Shown piece after piece: positions 26,192-35,819 of a stretch of DNA of 64,000 nt; position 1 is the first letter of the stretch, and each line of letters begins with the position of its first letter. Position numbers and translations under genes: made by a program. Origin of the DNA: JAGQPD01 sp020426865 (GTDB lineage Bacteria; Planctomycetota; Planctomycetia; Pirellulales; Pirellulaceae); NCBI GenBank assembly GCA_041399065.1, contig JAWKTN010000003.1, positions 744,001 to 808,000 on the forward strand, in the 5' to 3' direction. The notes below the pieces were generated by a model. The model had not been told where the DNA came from. It ran no database searches and worked only from the letters and a program-made list of their open reading frames with translations.

Positions 26192-28060
26192 CTACTCGGC
26201 AGGCTCTGTTTTGGACCACGCATTGATCAACAATCCGGCCTCTTCCAATGCCTCGCGCAGGGGCACGTTGTCTCGACGATCGGAAGGTTCTTCGCCCTCG
26301 CTGAGTACCTGCGAGTTTTCGATCCGAAGAACGTCTTGCGGCGGATGAGGCCCATCGGCTTCGGGCGAATTTAGAACCCATTTGTCGAGACAAATCGTCG
26401 GCATGTTCGCCAAATATGACGACACTGTCGTCCAGAACGCGCCCAGATACGCTGGCGAACCATCGACAACGATCACAAATGGTACTCCCCAGACATTCGG
26501 TTGGATGTTTCTGAGCAATCGATCGCGAGCGCCGTCCTTCAGGTAGATCTTATGTGCCCGCCAGTCGTAGGCGGTAATGTCATCGAGCGAGATGAGCGGT
26601 GTCGGGTTATACTCGATTCCGTCGAGCGGGTATTTTTCTGGTCGCATCGCATCAAATCGCGTGTCTTGCGGAGACATCGTTCCGAATCGAATTGGACGTG
26701 GTTCCATCTTTTCCCCGCCACGACCGAATGGTCGTGCACTGCGATGGCCGATCACGCGGTGAATGGCGAACTTCGACGTACTCTTCTCCTCCGTAGTATG
26801 CGTCTGTGTCAGATGGTCGTGCCAGGTTTCGTAGTCGACCATATCACAATGGTCGACCGTAACGGGTTTGTCGTGAGGGTGTGAGACTTGTATTTGTGTT
26901 GTGGAAAAATAGGTCGGTAGCGGTTGTTCGGAGTCTCGGACACGAGCACCGCGAACGGCCAAGTCGTACGTTCCTTCGGGGACACCGTCGATTTGAAATC
27001 GTCCGTCGTCTGACACGGCCGCGTAGAAGTTTTGGTTCATCTGAAAATGTTGCTTCGCGGCAAACGCCCGCCCCTCTGGTGTCGTCACCTGCCAATCACG
27101 CTCCCAATCCCTTCTGGCGGTCTCGTCGAGTTCGGCGATTTCGGGAGGCAGTTCGATCGCTGGCTGGCTATCCGAATCGCCGTGACGTAGCCAGACGACC
27201 GCGTCGGCCCAATCGATGGGTTGTTCAGGTTCAATGCTTCTCAAGTTGAGGCGTCCCTTGACACTCTTCCCTATGCCCAATTCCAGGCGAGTCAGCTCGC
27301 CTGGTCGGCAAACATATCGCATGGCATGGGAAAGCGGTGTTGCTTTCTTTTGGCGATTGGCATCTGTAAGCGATCGCAACAGATACAACGTTCCATCGAG
27401 TGCCGGGACTTTGTCAATCGTAAAGGCTCCCTGACCGTCTGTCATGACCTGAATGTCACCCGTCACTCGCGGTCCACCGATGCTATATGACCATCCACTG
27501 TAGTCGGGGCGCACAAGGAGCTGTGTATTAGCCAGAGGCTTGCCATCAAGAACCGCCGTCCCTTCGATCTTGGACCAACGTTCGAGCGTCATCTGGCCCT
27601 TCGCGTTTAGCAGGTCTTCATGCGTCACATCAGCGGCACCTGCGTCGTGGAGCACGAGTACGCGGTACGGTTCGGTTCGGGCGGGCAGCGTGAAGCGACC
27701 TTCTGCGTTAGTTTTAGTCACCGAGCCATGCGGTTGCGGGTGGATTGTCATATTTGACTGAACTCGCACCCAGTGACGTGGTGTGTGTGACACAACATCG
27801 GCGCCGGCCACCGGCTTCCCGTCGCTATCGACGACCGCCACCTCGACCGCCGGAACGGCAATCTTTTCCGGTAGTGCTTCGTGATTCAAAAACCAATCTC
27901 GCAGCCAGGCCTCGCCGTAGCGTTTGGTGATCTCCCACGACTCGTGCTCGTCCTTTGCAGGGACCTGAGCCAAATCGGGGAGTTGTGCGATTGCCGATGG
28001 GAATGAAAACGCAATTGTCAGAATAGCGGTAAGAGCCACGAGGCGAATCTCGTAATGCAT
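26192..28060 (-). CDS. Secreted protein with carboxypeptidase-regulatory-like domains
   Basis: About 622 residues from the ATG at 28060, chosen because it starts the signal peptide (MHYEIRLVALTAILTIAFSF, ending PSAIAQ); the frame is open another 37 codons upstream but that part is basic and unlikely. Several transthyretin-like/CarboxypepD_reg-like domains are visible: VEVAVVDSDGKPVAGADVVS, KTNAEGRFTLPARTEPYRVL, IEGTAVLDGKPLANTQLLV, TDGQGAFTIDKVPA and DDGRFQIDGVPEGTYDLAVR. The C-terminal 150 residues (GVPFVIVVDGSPAYLGAF) resemble nothing I recognise. Such proteins are common in planctomycete genomes; role unknown. Confidence 0.7.
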   Translation of the reverse strand: MHYEIRLVALTAILTIAFSFPSAIAQLPDLAQVPAKDEHESWEITKRYGEAWLRDWFLNHEALPEKIAVPAVEVAVVDSDGKPVAGADVVSHTPRHWVRVQSNMTIHPQPHGSVTKTNAEGRFTLPARTEPYRVLVLHDAGAADVTHEDLLNAKGQMTLERWSKIEGTAVLDGKPLANTQLLVRPDYSGWSYSIGGPRVTGDIQVMTDGQGAFTIDKVPALDGTLYLLRSLTDANRQKKATPLSHAMRYVCRPGELTRLELGIGKSVKGRLNLRSIEPEQPIDWADAVVWLRHGDSDSQPAIELPPEIAELDETARRDWERDWQVTTPEGRAFAAKQHFQMNQNFYAAVSDDGRFQIDGVPEGTYDLAVRGARVRDSEQPLPTYFSTTQIQVSHPHDKPVTVDHCDMVDYETWHDHLTQTHTTEEKSTSKFAIHRVIGHRSARPFGRGGEKMEPRPIRFGTMSPQDTRFDAMRPEKYPLDGIEYNPTPLISLDDITAYDWRAHKIYLKDGARDRLLRNIQPNVWGVPFVIVVDGSPAYLGAFWTTVSSYLANMPTICLDKWVLNSPEADGPHPPQDVLRIENSQVLSEGEEPSDRRDNVPLREALEEAGLLINAWSKTEPAE

Positions 28061-28593
28061 GAGAACTGCGGTCTCCCTGGATTGGTAACCGTTTCCGTTA
28101 CGGGGGGCGTTTGATTGACGATTCTTTTTCGATGGATGTCCTTTTGGATTTCGATTTTTCGCGTCACACAAATCACATGTTACTATAGTCTCGGCTCGTT
28201 GTCGAAGCGCGGCACGTCGTGGCTTGACCTCTCCGAGTCGAGTTGAATACGCACTGCGGACCCGTTACGTTTGTAGTTCGAGGAATACCGTGAAAAAGAT
28301 CTCTACTTCCTTTCGGTGGTCGGGTGAAAACTTGGCATTGCCCAGTCGACTGGCCCGTGAAAGGAGTTGCGTCGAAGAGACGCCGTTTGAATATCACGCC
28401 TCGCCGCAACTCCCGTTGTGAAGAGATGGGCTTGCGTGAGGGGCGGCAGCGGGAGCAGTGTCATTGTCGTGACACTCTCCTGCCAGAAACACGGGTTTCA
28501 TCCGGGCGTGTCTTTGTCCGTTCAGTCTAGCCGTGGCTGTCCAAACCTCGCTCGATTCGGAGAGGTCAAGCTACGTTGGGCCGACGGACGCGC
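28061..28593. other. Gene-free region
   Basis: More than 500 bp with no credible coding sequence or recognised regulatory element; it should contain the promoter of the minus-strand gene at 26192-28060. Confidence 0.5.
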
Positions 28594-28633
28594 GACAGAT
28601 CAGTCCGAGAAAATTGGCCCAGACTGATCTGTC
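28594..28633 (-). terminator. Perfect 12-bp hairpin after the LamG/dockerin gene
   Basis: gacagatcagtc at 28594-28605 is perfectly complementary to 28622-28633, with a 16-nt loop. It lies about 33 bp past the stop codon of the minus-strand gene. Adjacent to it a 'ctgtctcactga' unit is repeated twice (28630-28655). Confidence 0.6.
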
Positions 28634-28666
28634 TCACTGAACTGTCTCACTGATCTTTGCCGGAAC

Positions 28667-29914
28667 CTACTTCCGGCGTGTCGCCAATAGCAAGCCTAAC
28701 GCTGTCAACAGTCCGACGAGCGAAGCGGGTTCGGGGACGGCGTTAGTGGCAACGGCGACTGCGGAATTGCCGAAATTGTCTTTCCACACGGTGTAGTCAG
28801 CGGCATCAATCATGCCGTTTCCATTTCCGTCGGCCCCGCTGTTTGGGTCGACGGTTTGTCCGAAGCTATCCTTCCAAATCGTGTAGTCGGCCGCGTCAAC
28901 GCTGCCGTTTCCGTTATAGTCACCCAACAACGGCTGGGAAACCGTAGCGAACCACTCAAAGTCATGTTCGGGGTCAAAGAGTCCATCGTAGAAGCCGGAC
29001 ATGGAAAAGTTGTCAACCAAACCAGTAAAACCTTCGATGCCAAAGTCATCGCTGCCCAGCACGACAAGATCGGCAAACGTATTGAAATACTTGTCGGGCG
29101 TAATTGGGTCACCGGCAGCCAACTCGCCGTTGATGTACATCGCCGCGCCGTTTCCGCCACGGTATATTCCGATATGGGTCCACGCGTCGAACTGGACCGG
29201 AACAGCGGTCACGAGGTCTTCGCCATAGAATGGTCCCAAGGCACCGAGCTTCCAGAACCCATCGGCAGTGATCTTGGCCGCTCCCTGTTCTTGGCCAATT
29301 TGATAGACCGTCTGGTCGAAACCTTGCGCGGCCGAATCAGGGTAGACCCAAGCTTGGCTGAGCATTGAAAAGCTTTCGAATGCAGTCACGCCACCTTCGA
29401 TTTCGCTATTGGCGTCAAAGCCGGCAATGGTAACGTAAGCTTGGCGTGATCCGCCACCGGATGCGAGGTCATTGAAGGTGGTAAGTCCGTCGAACTGCAA
29501 CGCGACATTGCTTCCCGGCGCCGGGCTGTCTTTCCCCGACCCATCCGATACATCGACGTACGTGCCCTGTCCGACACTGGCATCTAGTGACGGTGCCGCG
29601 AGTGCATATTCGTCGACAACCGATTGAATAGCGCCGGCCGGCAGCGGTCGGGGCGTAGCGCCTGGGACCTCGATCCAGTAACGTTCGGTGAGCGGCGGGG
29701 CTCCTCCAGAAGAAGTACCTTGGACCTTCTTATCGGTGATCACGTCCTGCACGGTTGTTGTCGTCGAGTTAGGCGTGCCCGCCTCGAAATCGTATAGGCG
29801 ATAGGGTTCGGCCGCCTTGGATTTTCCCGCCAATCCCAATACAGCCAATGGCCCGAGACTAAGTACCGCGATGCTGTTCCTAACGACTGTCCATCTCAAA
29901 TACGTCACGCACAT
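28667..29914 (-). CDS. LamG-like protein with dockerin repeats and PEP-CTERM anchor
   Basis: A 415-residue protein; a GGAGG-type site lies upstream of ATG 29914. It begins with a signal peptide (SIAVLSLGPLAVLGLAGKSK). The middle is a concanavalin-A-like/LamG fold (MLSQAWVYPD, WTHIGIYRGGNGAAMYINGE, GLVDNFSMSGFYDG). Two dockerin type I repeats follow (GDYNGNGSVDAADYTIWKDS, DGNGNGMIDAADYTVWKDNF), then a PEP-CTERM tail (AVPEPASLVGLLTALGLLL, ATRRK). It should be exported and anchored via exosortase; dockerins in planctomycetes are not tied to classical cellulosomes. Ligand unknown. Confidence 0.88.
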   Translation of the reverse strand: MCVTYLRWTVVRNSIAVLSLGPLAVLGLAGKSKAAEPYRLYDFEAGTPNSTTTTVQDVITDKKVQGTSSGGAPPLTERYWIEVPGATPRPLPAGAIQSVVDEYALAAPSLDASVGQGTYVDVSDGSGKDSPAPGSNVALQFDGLTTFNDLASGGGSRQAYVTIAGFDANSEIEGGVTAFESFSMLSQAWVYPDSAAQGFDQTVYQIGQEQGAAKITADGFWKLGALGPFYGEDLVTAVPVQFDAWTHIGIYRGGNGAAMYINGELAAGDPITPDKYFNTFADLVVLGSDDFGIEGFTGLVDNFSMSGFYDGLFDPEHDFEWFATVSQPLLGDYNGNGSVDAADYTIWKDSFGQTVDPNSGADGNGNGMIDAADYTVWKDNFGNSAVAVATNAVPEPASLVGLLTALGLLLATRRK

Positions 29915-30306
29915 CTGTTGTTCCTCCGTAAGTTTGTGCCTGCAATCGCTAATGCCTTACAACGCTCTGTTCCACAGCCCGATTTATATTCGATGGCATT
30001 GTCGCCAACAACCGTACTGCCGAGCTTCTTCTTGCAACGTTTGCTTTTTTTACCGGGCTCCAACTGGTTGTTGTTGCCCAACATGATATAAAGACTTAAG
30101 TGATTCGCCGTTTTCCGCGTGCGTTGCATCGCGGATACGTTGCGATTTGACGATGCAAAGCGTAATAATGCTGCGGATGCTACGGTCGGCGATTGCCGAT
30201 GAGTCGGCTGGAAAGGAACTCGCCGCGATTGCCCGGAGGTTGCGAAAAGCCGGGCTGATGAATTGGCTATAACGTAGACCGAGTAATGCAAAGGATAAGA
30301 TCAAAA
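29915..30306. other. Intergenic region between divergent genes
   Basis: About 390 bp separating two divergently transcribed secreted-protein genes; promoters for both must lie here but no clear -35/-10 pair was recognised. Small open frames on both strands look spurious. Confidence 0.5.
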
Positions 30307-31242
30307 ATGAGATGCTTACCGATGTTATTTGGTTTCGCCCTTTGCGCTCTGGCCCAGTGCGTTCATGCTCAGGACATCACGCACGGCTTTCTCGCGTGCG
30401 GCCAGAAAACGTACATGATGGGAGACGATGGAAAAGCGAGTTGGACCTATCCGGCGGCGACTCGTGACGGTTTTGTTCTGGAAGGTGGCACGATCGTTTT
30501 AACGCTGAGCAAATCGGAGCGTTACCCTGGCGGTGCGGTGGTAAGTATCGCTCCCGATGGCAACGAGACATTGATCTGGAACGGGACGCAAAGCGAGGTC
30601 AACAGCGCCCATCCAACCGCTGATCACACGTTCGTTATCACCGAAGCGGGTGACAAGCCGAGATTGCTCGAAGTCAGTGCCGCAGGCAAAGTGATCCACG
30701 AGTTTCCGCTCGATTGTCAAAAGGAAAACCATCACATGCAAACACGGATGGCGCGGAAGCTCGCCGACGGAACGTACCTCGCCCCGCATCTGCTGGACTT
30801 TGCCGTGTATCACTATTCGCGCGACGGCATGCTCCTCGGCAAGCTGGATACAACAGTGCCAGGTGATACCGAGCACAAGATTCACACGTGGCCTTTTACT
30901 GCGATCCGCCACGGTGGGGGGCATACGCTTGTCTGTTGCACAAACGGCAACCGGGTTGTCGACTTCGACGCCAACGGCAAAGTTGGCTGGACGCTGACCA
31001 ACGACGATCTCCCAGGCAACTGGCTACAGGATCCGTGTGGTGGCCAGGTCCTTCCCAACGGCAACGTTGTCATCACCAGCTACGCGGCCGGCGTTGCCGA
31101 TCCGGACGCCCCCAAGATGTTTGAAGTGACGCCGGAGAAGAAAGTCGTGTGGACATACACCGACGGCCAACGCGTTGGCATCCACCACTTTCAGATCCTC
31201 ACGACTAATGGCGAAAAAATCCCGGGGCCTGTGCGGAAATAA
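30307..31242 (+). CDS. Secreted beta-propeller-like protein
   Basis: About 311 residues. ATG 30307 is preferred over an in-frame ATG at 30286 because AAGGA lies upstream and the signal peptide (MRCLPMLFGFALCALAQCVH) begins there. The mature part consists of repeated beta strands with a 'V-x-D-x-x-G-K-x-x-W' rhythm (YMMGDDGKASWTYPAATRDG; VVDFDANGKVGWTLTNDDLP; MFEVTPEKKVVWTYTDG), as in PQQ-type or arylsulfotransferase-like propellers. Histidines in HPTADHTFVI and ENHHMQTRM are notable. Many similar planctomycete proteins are unnamed; enzymatic role not established. Confidence 0.7.
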   Translation: MRCLPMLFGFALCALAQCVHAQDITHGFLACGQKTYMMGDDGKASWTYPAATRDGFVLEGGTIVLTLSKSERYPGGAVVSIAPDGNETLIWNGTQSEVNSAHPTADHTFVITEAGDKPRLLEVSAAGKVIHEFPLDCQKENHHMQTRMARKLADGTYLAPHLLDFAVYHYSRDGMLLGKLDTTVPGDTEHKIHTWPFTAIRHGGGHTLVCCTNGNRVVDFDANGKVGWTLTNDDLPGNWLQDPCGGQVLPNGNVVITSYAAGVADPDAPKMFEVTPEKKVVWTYTDGQRVGIHHFQILTTNGEKIPGPVRK

Positions 31243-31538
31243 GCGTTCAAATCAAATGCCGACACGCAAGGATCGAGGCGATGCACCAGATGGTCTGATG
31301 ATCGAACGACATCGACGGGCGAGAATGTCAAGCGTGATCGGGAGACTTTGTGATTTTTCTTCTTTCTAGCATCTAAACCTTGCAACTTCCCGGCGATCGG
31401 GGATAATCTCGGCCGAGTAGAGTGTTGCCGATTCCATGTAAACGATGATCGCATCCGGAGCTGTTGGAAATCATGGTCCGGTTGACGAGTAACGCCTAGA
31501 AATTTCCGCCGACAACAATGTGCATCGGAGAATTTCCA

Positions 31539-33047
31539 GTGAAACGTCTTAAGGATTGTGTCGTGTGCGCAATCTTCGGCTCGCTGCTGGGGTGTTTGGC
31601 AATCGGGAGTTCCCAATGTTGGGGGCAGATTATTTTTTTTGGCACCCAGAGTTCCGATTTCAATGACCCCAACAATTGGTCGTTTCCGGCGGCTTTCCCT
31701 GGCCAATTCGAATCGTATTTGATTCAGGACAATCACACGGTCATCTTTTCCGGCGGCAGCACCACGTTGGGTGGACTTACGGTTTCACACGATTCATTCG
31801 GCAGTCTGGTGATGACGGGGGGAGAGTTGACGTTGCTGAACCAGGTGGAAACGTTAGAGGTCGGTCGCGAACGGTTTCCCCGTGGCAAGCAAGGCGATTA
31901 TGACAATTCTGGTTTCGTTGACGGTGGCGATTTTTTGGTGTGGCAGCGGCAGTTTGGACAGGAGGTCTTCAGTTTTGGCGACGGTGCCGATGGAGACGAA
32001 AGCGGGTTTGTCGACGAAGGCGACTTGACATATTGGCGCGATCGCATCGGGCTGCGCACCAAAGGGGGCGAAGTATTACTTACGGGTAATGCCACGCTGA
32101 GCACAAACGGGGCGGCCATTGGCCGGCGAACGAAGGGGTACCTCTCGGTCGGAGCGGCTGCGACGCTGAATGTGCGAGGACCAATTAGCGCGGGTTCTAC
32201 CACGATCCGCAGCAATGATCTTGAAGTGGGAATCTACGGTCCCGCCTACATTGCGATCGACAATGAACCGGGGCTCGAAGCGGAGGGGATCGTCGAAGTG
32301 TCCGGCGCGGTCAACGCGAATAGTCTGCTCGTGAATGCCTTTGGCGGAACTGGTGATTTCCGCCTGCTGCCAGGCGGATCAGTGACACTTAACGGCGGAG
32401 TTTTTTTATCGCGCTGTGACACGCAGTTTTTCGCAAGTCGTTGTGGCTTGATCGCCAACCCCGAGCCGCTGATGTCTTCGCAGTTGTCGATCACCGGTTC
32501 TGGGGGAAGCTTTATCGTCGGAAAACATGACCCGAACTTAAGCCCGCCGCCCGGGCATGATCCCGGACATCGCCGGGATTTTCGCTCGGGTCATCCCGAC
32601 AATACAACCGTGACCTTCACGGCCGACGCCGGTGGAGTGACGCCTATCGTGATGGCCGATAATAGTCCGTTTCCTGGTGAGCTTACGGGATCGGTTTATT
32701 TGGATGGGACCGTTGGCAATCAACCGGGGACATATGCGGCGATGCATCTGGAACTGGACCTGGACGCCTATCAAGGAACGGAGCCCCTCACCTTAGTTGA
32801 CGCTCCCGCGGGGAAGCTCTTTGGAGTTTTCAACCCGGAGATCACATTTCTGGGTACGACCACAGCAACGGTACAGTACGATTACGTTCAGGGCGACGTA
32901 GTTCTGGTAGATTTTCAGCGAAACAATACGGCGAAGATCGCGTCATTGAGCGGCTCGAGCGTACCCGAGCCTTCCGCTGCGGCTTGGGTAACGACGTCGG
33001 TATTGCTTTGGGGCATGTGCCGTCGTCGAACTCGGAAAGACGCATGA
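31539..33047 (+). CDS. PEP-CTERM protein with an internal dockerin-like segment
   Basis: GTG 31539 is preferred (GGAG 9-10 bp upstream; VKRLKDCVVCAIFGSLLGCL is the signal peptide); ATG 31518 is also in frame. The body is a repetitive beta-helix-like region (WSFPAAFPGQFESYLI, GNATLSTNGAAIGRRTKGYL, GIVEVSGAVNANSLLV) typical of autotransporter-style pectin-lyase-like proteins. Two EF-hand/dockerin-like loops (GDYDNSGFVDGGDFLVWQRQ and DGDESGFVDEGDLTYWRDRI) sit near residue 120-170, inside rather than at the end of the helix. The protein ends with a PEP-CTERM signal (SVPEPSAAAWVTTSVLLWGM, CRRRTRKDA). Confidence 0.82.
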   Translation: MKRLKDCVVCAIFGSLLGCLAIGSSQCWGQIIFFGTQSSDFNDPNNWSFPAAFPGQFESYLIQDNHTVIFSGGSTTLGGLTVSHDSFGSLVMTGGELTLLNQVETLEVGRERFPRGKQGDYDNSGFVDGGDFLVWQRQFGQEVFSFGDGADGDESGFVDEGDLTYWRDRIGLRTKGGEVLLTGNATLSTNGAAIGRRTKGYLSVGAAATLNVRGPISAGSTTIRSNDLEVGIYGPAYIAIDNEPGLEAEGIVEVSGAVNANSLLVNAFGGTGDFRLLPGGSVTLNGGVFLSRCDTQFFASRCGLIANPEPLMSSQLSITGSGGSFIVGKHDPNLSPPPGHDPGHRRDFRSGHPDNTTVTFTADAGGVTPIVMADNSPFPGELTGSVYLDGTVGNQPGTYAAMHLELDLDAYQGTEPLTLVDAPAGKLFGVFNPEITFLGTTTATVQYDYVQGDVVLVDFQRNNTAKIASLSGSSVPEPSAAAWVTTSVLLWGMCRRRTRKDA

Positions 33048-33159
33048 AGTAACGGGGATCAAGCAAGAACCAGAATTGGATCGCGCAACGAACATACGAG
33101 CGACGGAGTATTGATTTGGCACGATGAGCAATTTACTTCGCAACTTTGGAGAAAGTCTA

Positions 33160-33858
33160 ATGTCACGACACTTCATAAAGTCTGGGTTGTTTGGGGTCAT
33201 GGGCCTGTGCATCGTTGTCGCCAACGTTGCTGCTGGCGACCTTGGTCTGGTGGTCAATGGCGATATGGAAACGGAAAGTCGTTTTACGCCGCATGGAACT
33301 CCGGGCGTGGACCATCCCAATGGTTTTGCGGATGGGTGGCACCATAGTGCCAACTCTGCGTGGAGCAACGGTACGACCGATCCCGTCACGAGTGGGTCGC
33401 ATGCGCTTTGGATCCCGGACGAACGTTTCAGTGATCACGATGAAATGCGGAGTTTTGCCACTAACATTCCGGGTGTAGGCACCGAACGGACACTGACGCT
33501 TAATTGGAATTGGAATTGGGAAATCACCAATGGCGAAGCATTTAGCGCCACGGTACGAGTCTCGGACGACGTGGTGGACACGGACCAATTTGATTTGTCT
33601 GGGAATATCGTCGATCACGTGTTTTTCACTTCCGGGGCCAGCAGTGGCGGCTATCAACCCTTTTCGACGACCATCGCGCTTGGTCCCAACGACGCGTCAT
33701 TTGATATTATCTATAGGACCCGCGACAACACCGGTGACTCAAGTGAAACGGGTGTGCTGCTAATTGACGACGTCTCGGCCGTCGTACCAGAGCCCGCGTC
33801 GCTTATGTTGCTAGTTGTCGGCGGTGTTATTGCATTGGCACGGAGTCGCGCACACTAG
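33160..33858 (+). CDS. PEP-CTERM protein with jelly-roll domain
   Basis: A 232-residue protein; ATG 33160 is preferred to 33124 because GGAG lies about 8 bp upstream and the signal peptide follows (SRHFIKSGLFGVMGLCIVVA). The mature part opens LVVNGDMETESRFTPHG, the 'NGDFE'-type start of a carbohydrate-binding-like jelly roll, and closes with LLIDDVSAV. The C-terminus is a standard PEP-CTERM tail (VPEPASLMLLVVGGVIALA, RSRAH). Function likely surface-associated; ligand unknown. Confidence 0.85.
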   Translation: MSRHFIKSGLFGVMGLCIVVANVAAGDLGLVVNGDMETESRFTPHGTPGVDHPNGFADGWHHSANSAWSNGTTDPVTSGSHALWIPDERFSDHDEMRSFATNIPGVGTERTLTLNWNWNWEITNGEAFSATVRVSDDVVDTDQFDLSGNIVDHVFFTSGASSGGYQPFSTTIALGPNDASFDIIYRTRDNTGDSSETGVLLIDDVSAVVPEPASLMLLVVGGVIALARSRAH

Positions 33859-33956
33859 GTTGAAATGCCAGGGTGTCACGTGAGTGCGAGTGCCCCGGCG
33901 GGAAACGCTGGCCGGGGCGCGGCGTCACTTCGCCAGTGCCCGGATCGCAATGTGCT

Positions 33957-35819
33957 ATGACGATCACCCGTGGAAAGTCCGGCTCGCAGATAGTGAACGG
34001 CTATTGGCATATCGCGGTTGCGATTGTGGCGACGGCCGTCAGCTACGGTGCCACGGTAACGGTACGTGCTGGCTTTACGAATGTAACCGTTGAGGCTGGC
34101 TTTAACTACGTGCAAAACCGAGGTATGGGCGGCGGGCCGCTGCTAATGACCGGCGGTGCGGCTGCCGGTGATTTTGATAACGATGGCTGGGTCGACCTGT
34201 TTGTCACGCGACTCGACGCATCCGACATCCTCTATCGAAACAAGGGAGATGGCACATTTGACGATGTCTCGGCAACCGCCGGCTTTTCGGCGAATCTGCG
34301 GACGAACGCCCCTGCCTGGGGCGATATTGATAACGATGGCGACCTGGACCTCTACGTCACGTCGAGTGCGGATACACGTTTCTATCTCTATGTGAATGAT
34401 GGAACCGGTCGTTTTACAGAACAGGCGGACGAGCGGGGGGCGGCGATCGCCGGTCCATTGCGGTACGGACAGAGCGTCGCGTTTGGCGACTATGACGGCG
34501 ACGGCTATCTGGATATCCATACCAACGACTGGGGTAATGAAATCAGTGCCAGCACGTCGCGAATGCTGCGCAACGTTGGTGGCGCCAATCCAGGGTACTA
34601 TGAAGATGTTACGGTGGCGGCTGGATTGGATGAATATCGACCACCGCAATTCTACAATGGTGCGACAAATGAAAAGACCTATCGCTTCACATCGATATTC
34701 ACAGATTTAGACCGCGACGGTTATCGTGACCTATTGATCGCGGGCGACTTTACAACGAGTCAGGTTTTCTGGAACGACGGCGACGGCACGTTTACCGATG
34801 GCACGCTCGCCGCTGGGATTGGTACGGGCCAGGATTCGATGGGCTTGACCGTTGGCGACTATAACGGCGACGGTTTACTCGACTTTTTCGAATCAAATCT
34901 CGTCAACGTGCCCGGACAAATTGAAGATCACGGCGGCAACCGACTCTTTCGTAACAACGGCGATCGTACGTTTTCCGATGCGACAGATGAAGGGGGTGTT
35001 CGCGACTCCGGATGGTCATGGGGGACGACGTTTCTAGACTACGACAATGATCGTGATTTGGATTTGGCAGTGACGAACGGGTGGCCGTTTGTGATTGGCC
35101 AGAGTCACCTTTACGAAAACCAAGACAACGTGTTTCGTGACGTCTCCAATGACGTAGGAATTACAAACATGCAGATGGGCCGTGGTCTGCTAAGCTTCGA
35201 CTACGATAACGACGGCGATTTGGATATCTTCGTTACCAATCACGGCGAGCCTCCGGTGCTCTACCGTAATGACGGCGGCTATGGCAATGCGTGGTTGCGA
35301 ATCGAGTTGGAAGGTACGATATCCAATCGAGACGCGATCGGAGCGCTCATCGAAGTCGACCCTGTCATCGCGGTGAATGGCGACGAAATGGTTCGCGAGT
35401 TGAATGGAGGCAGTAATTTTCTCAGTCAGAACGAACCTGTCGCACATTTCGGATTGGGCCAGACGGTTACGAATGTCGAGCGACTGACGGTGATGTGGCC
35501 TAGCGGGATTGTGCAGGAATTGAACAACGTGGCCCCTAACCAGTTGCTAAGGCTCAAAGAAAGTGGCGTACTTGGTGATTTCGATCAAAACGGTGCCGTC
35601 GATGGCAATGATTTCTTGCGTTGGCAGACTGGGGATACTCCGCATGCCTGGAGCGCATTCGACTACAAGTTATGGTTGGCCAATGTCGCTCAATCCAATC
35701 CAACACCTAGTGCTGAAGTGGCCGTACCTGAACCGCGGAGGTCAGGTGTGTGGATCTGTGTTGCGGTTGCGGTACTGGTTTTCAGATTCCATTCAGAATT
35801 GGGCCTTAAGGTAGCGTAA
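33957..35819 (+). CDS. CRTAC1-like FG-GAP/VCBS repeat protein with dockerin and PEP-CTERM-like tail
   Basis: About 620 residues from ATG 33957, where an N-terminal signal or anchor (VNGYWHIAVAIVATAVSYGA) begins; the frame is open to 33873. FG-GAP/VCBS calcium-binding repeats recur throughout (AAGDFDNDGWVDLFVTRLD, WGDIDNDGDLDLYVTSS, GDYDGDGYLDIHTNDW, FLDYDNDRDLDLAVTNG, FDYDNDGDLDIFVTNHG), giving a beta-propeller as in CRTAC1 proteins. An ASPIC/UnbV domain follows (RDAIGALIEVDP, AHFGLGQTVTNVERLTVMWP), then one dockerin loop (GDFDQNGAVDGNDFLRW) and a PEP-like tail (VAVPEPRRSGVWICVAVAVL). The 3' end overlaps the convergent sulfatase gene by 14 bp. Confidence 0.88.
   Translation: MTITRGKSGSQIVNGYWHIAVAIVATAVSYGATVTVRAGFTNVTVEAGFNYVQNRGMGGGPLLMTGGAAAGDFDNDGWVDLFVTRLDASDILYRNKGDGTFDDVSATAGFSANLRTNAPAWGDIDNDGDLDLYVTSSADTRFYLYVNDGTGRFTEQADERGAAIAGPLRYGQSVAFGDYDGDGYLDIHTNDWGNEISASTSRMLRNVGGANPGYYEDVTVAAGLDEYRPPQFYNGATNEKTYRFTSIFTDLDRDGYRDLLIAGDFTTSQVFWNDGDGTFTDGTLAAGIGTGQDSMGLTVGDYNGDGLLDFFESNLVNVPGQIEDHGGNRLFRNNGDRTFSDATDEGGVRDSGWSWGTTFLDYDNDRDLDLAVTNGWPFVIGQSHLYENQDNVFRDVSNDVGITNMQMGRGLLSFDYDNDGDLDIFVTNHGEPPVLYRNDGGYGNAWLRIELEGTISNRDAIGALIEVDPVIAVNGDEMVRELNGGSNFLSQNEPVAHFGLGQTVTNVERLTVMWPSGIVQELNNVAPNQLLRLKESGVLGDFDQNGAVDGNDFLRWQTGDTPHAWSAFDYKLWLANVAQSNPTPSAEVAVPEPRRSGVWICVAVAVLVFRFHSELGLKVA

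Noticed and set aside
28410..28666. Repeated ctgtctcactga units considered as a regulatory array
   Set aside because: Only two units, and they sit in the terminator of the minus-strand gene.
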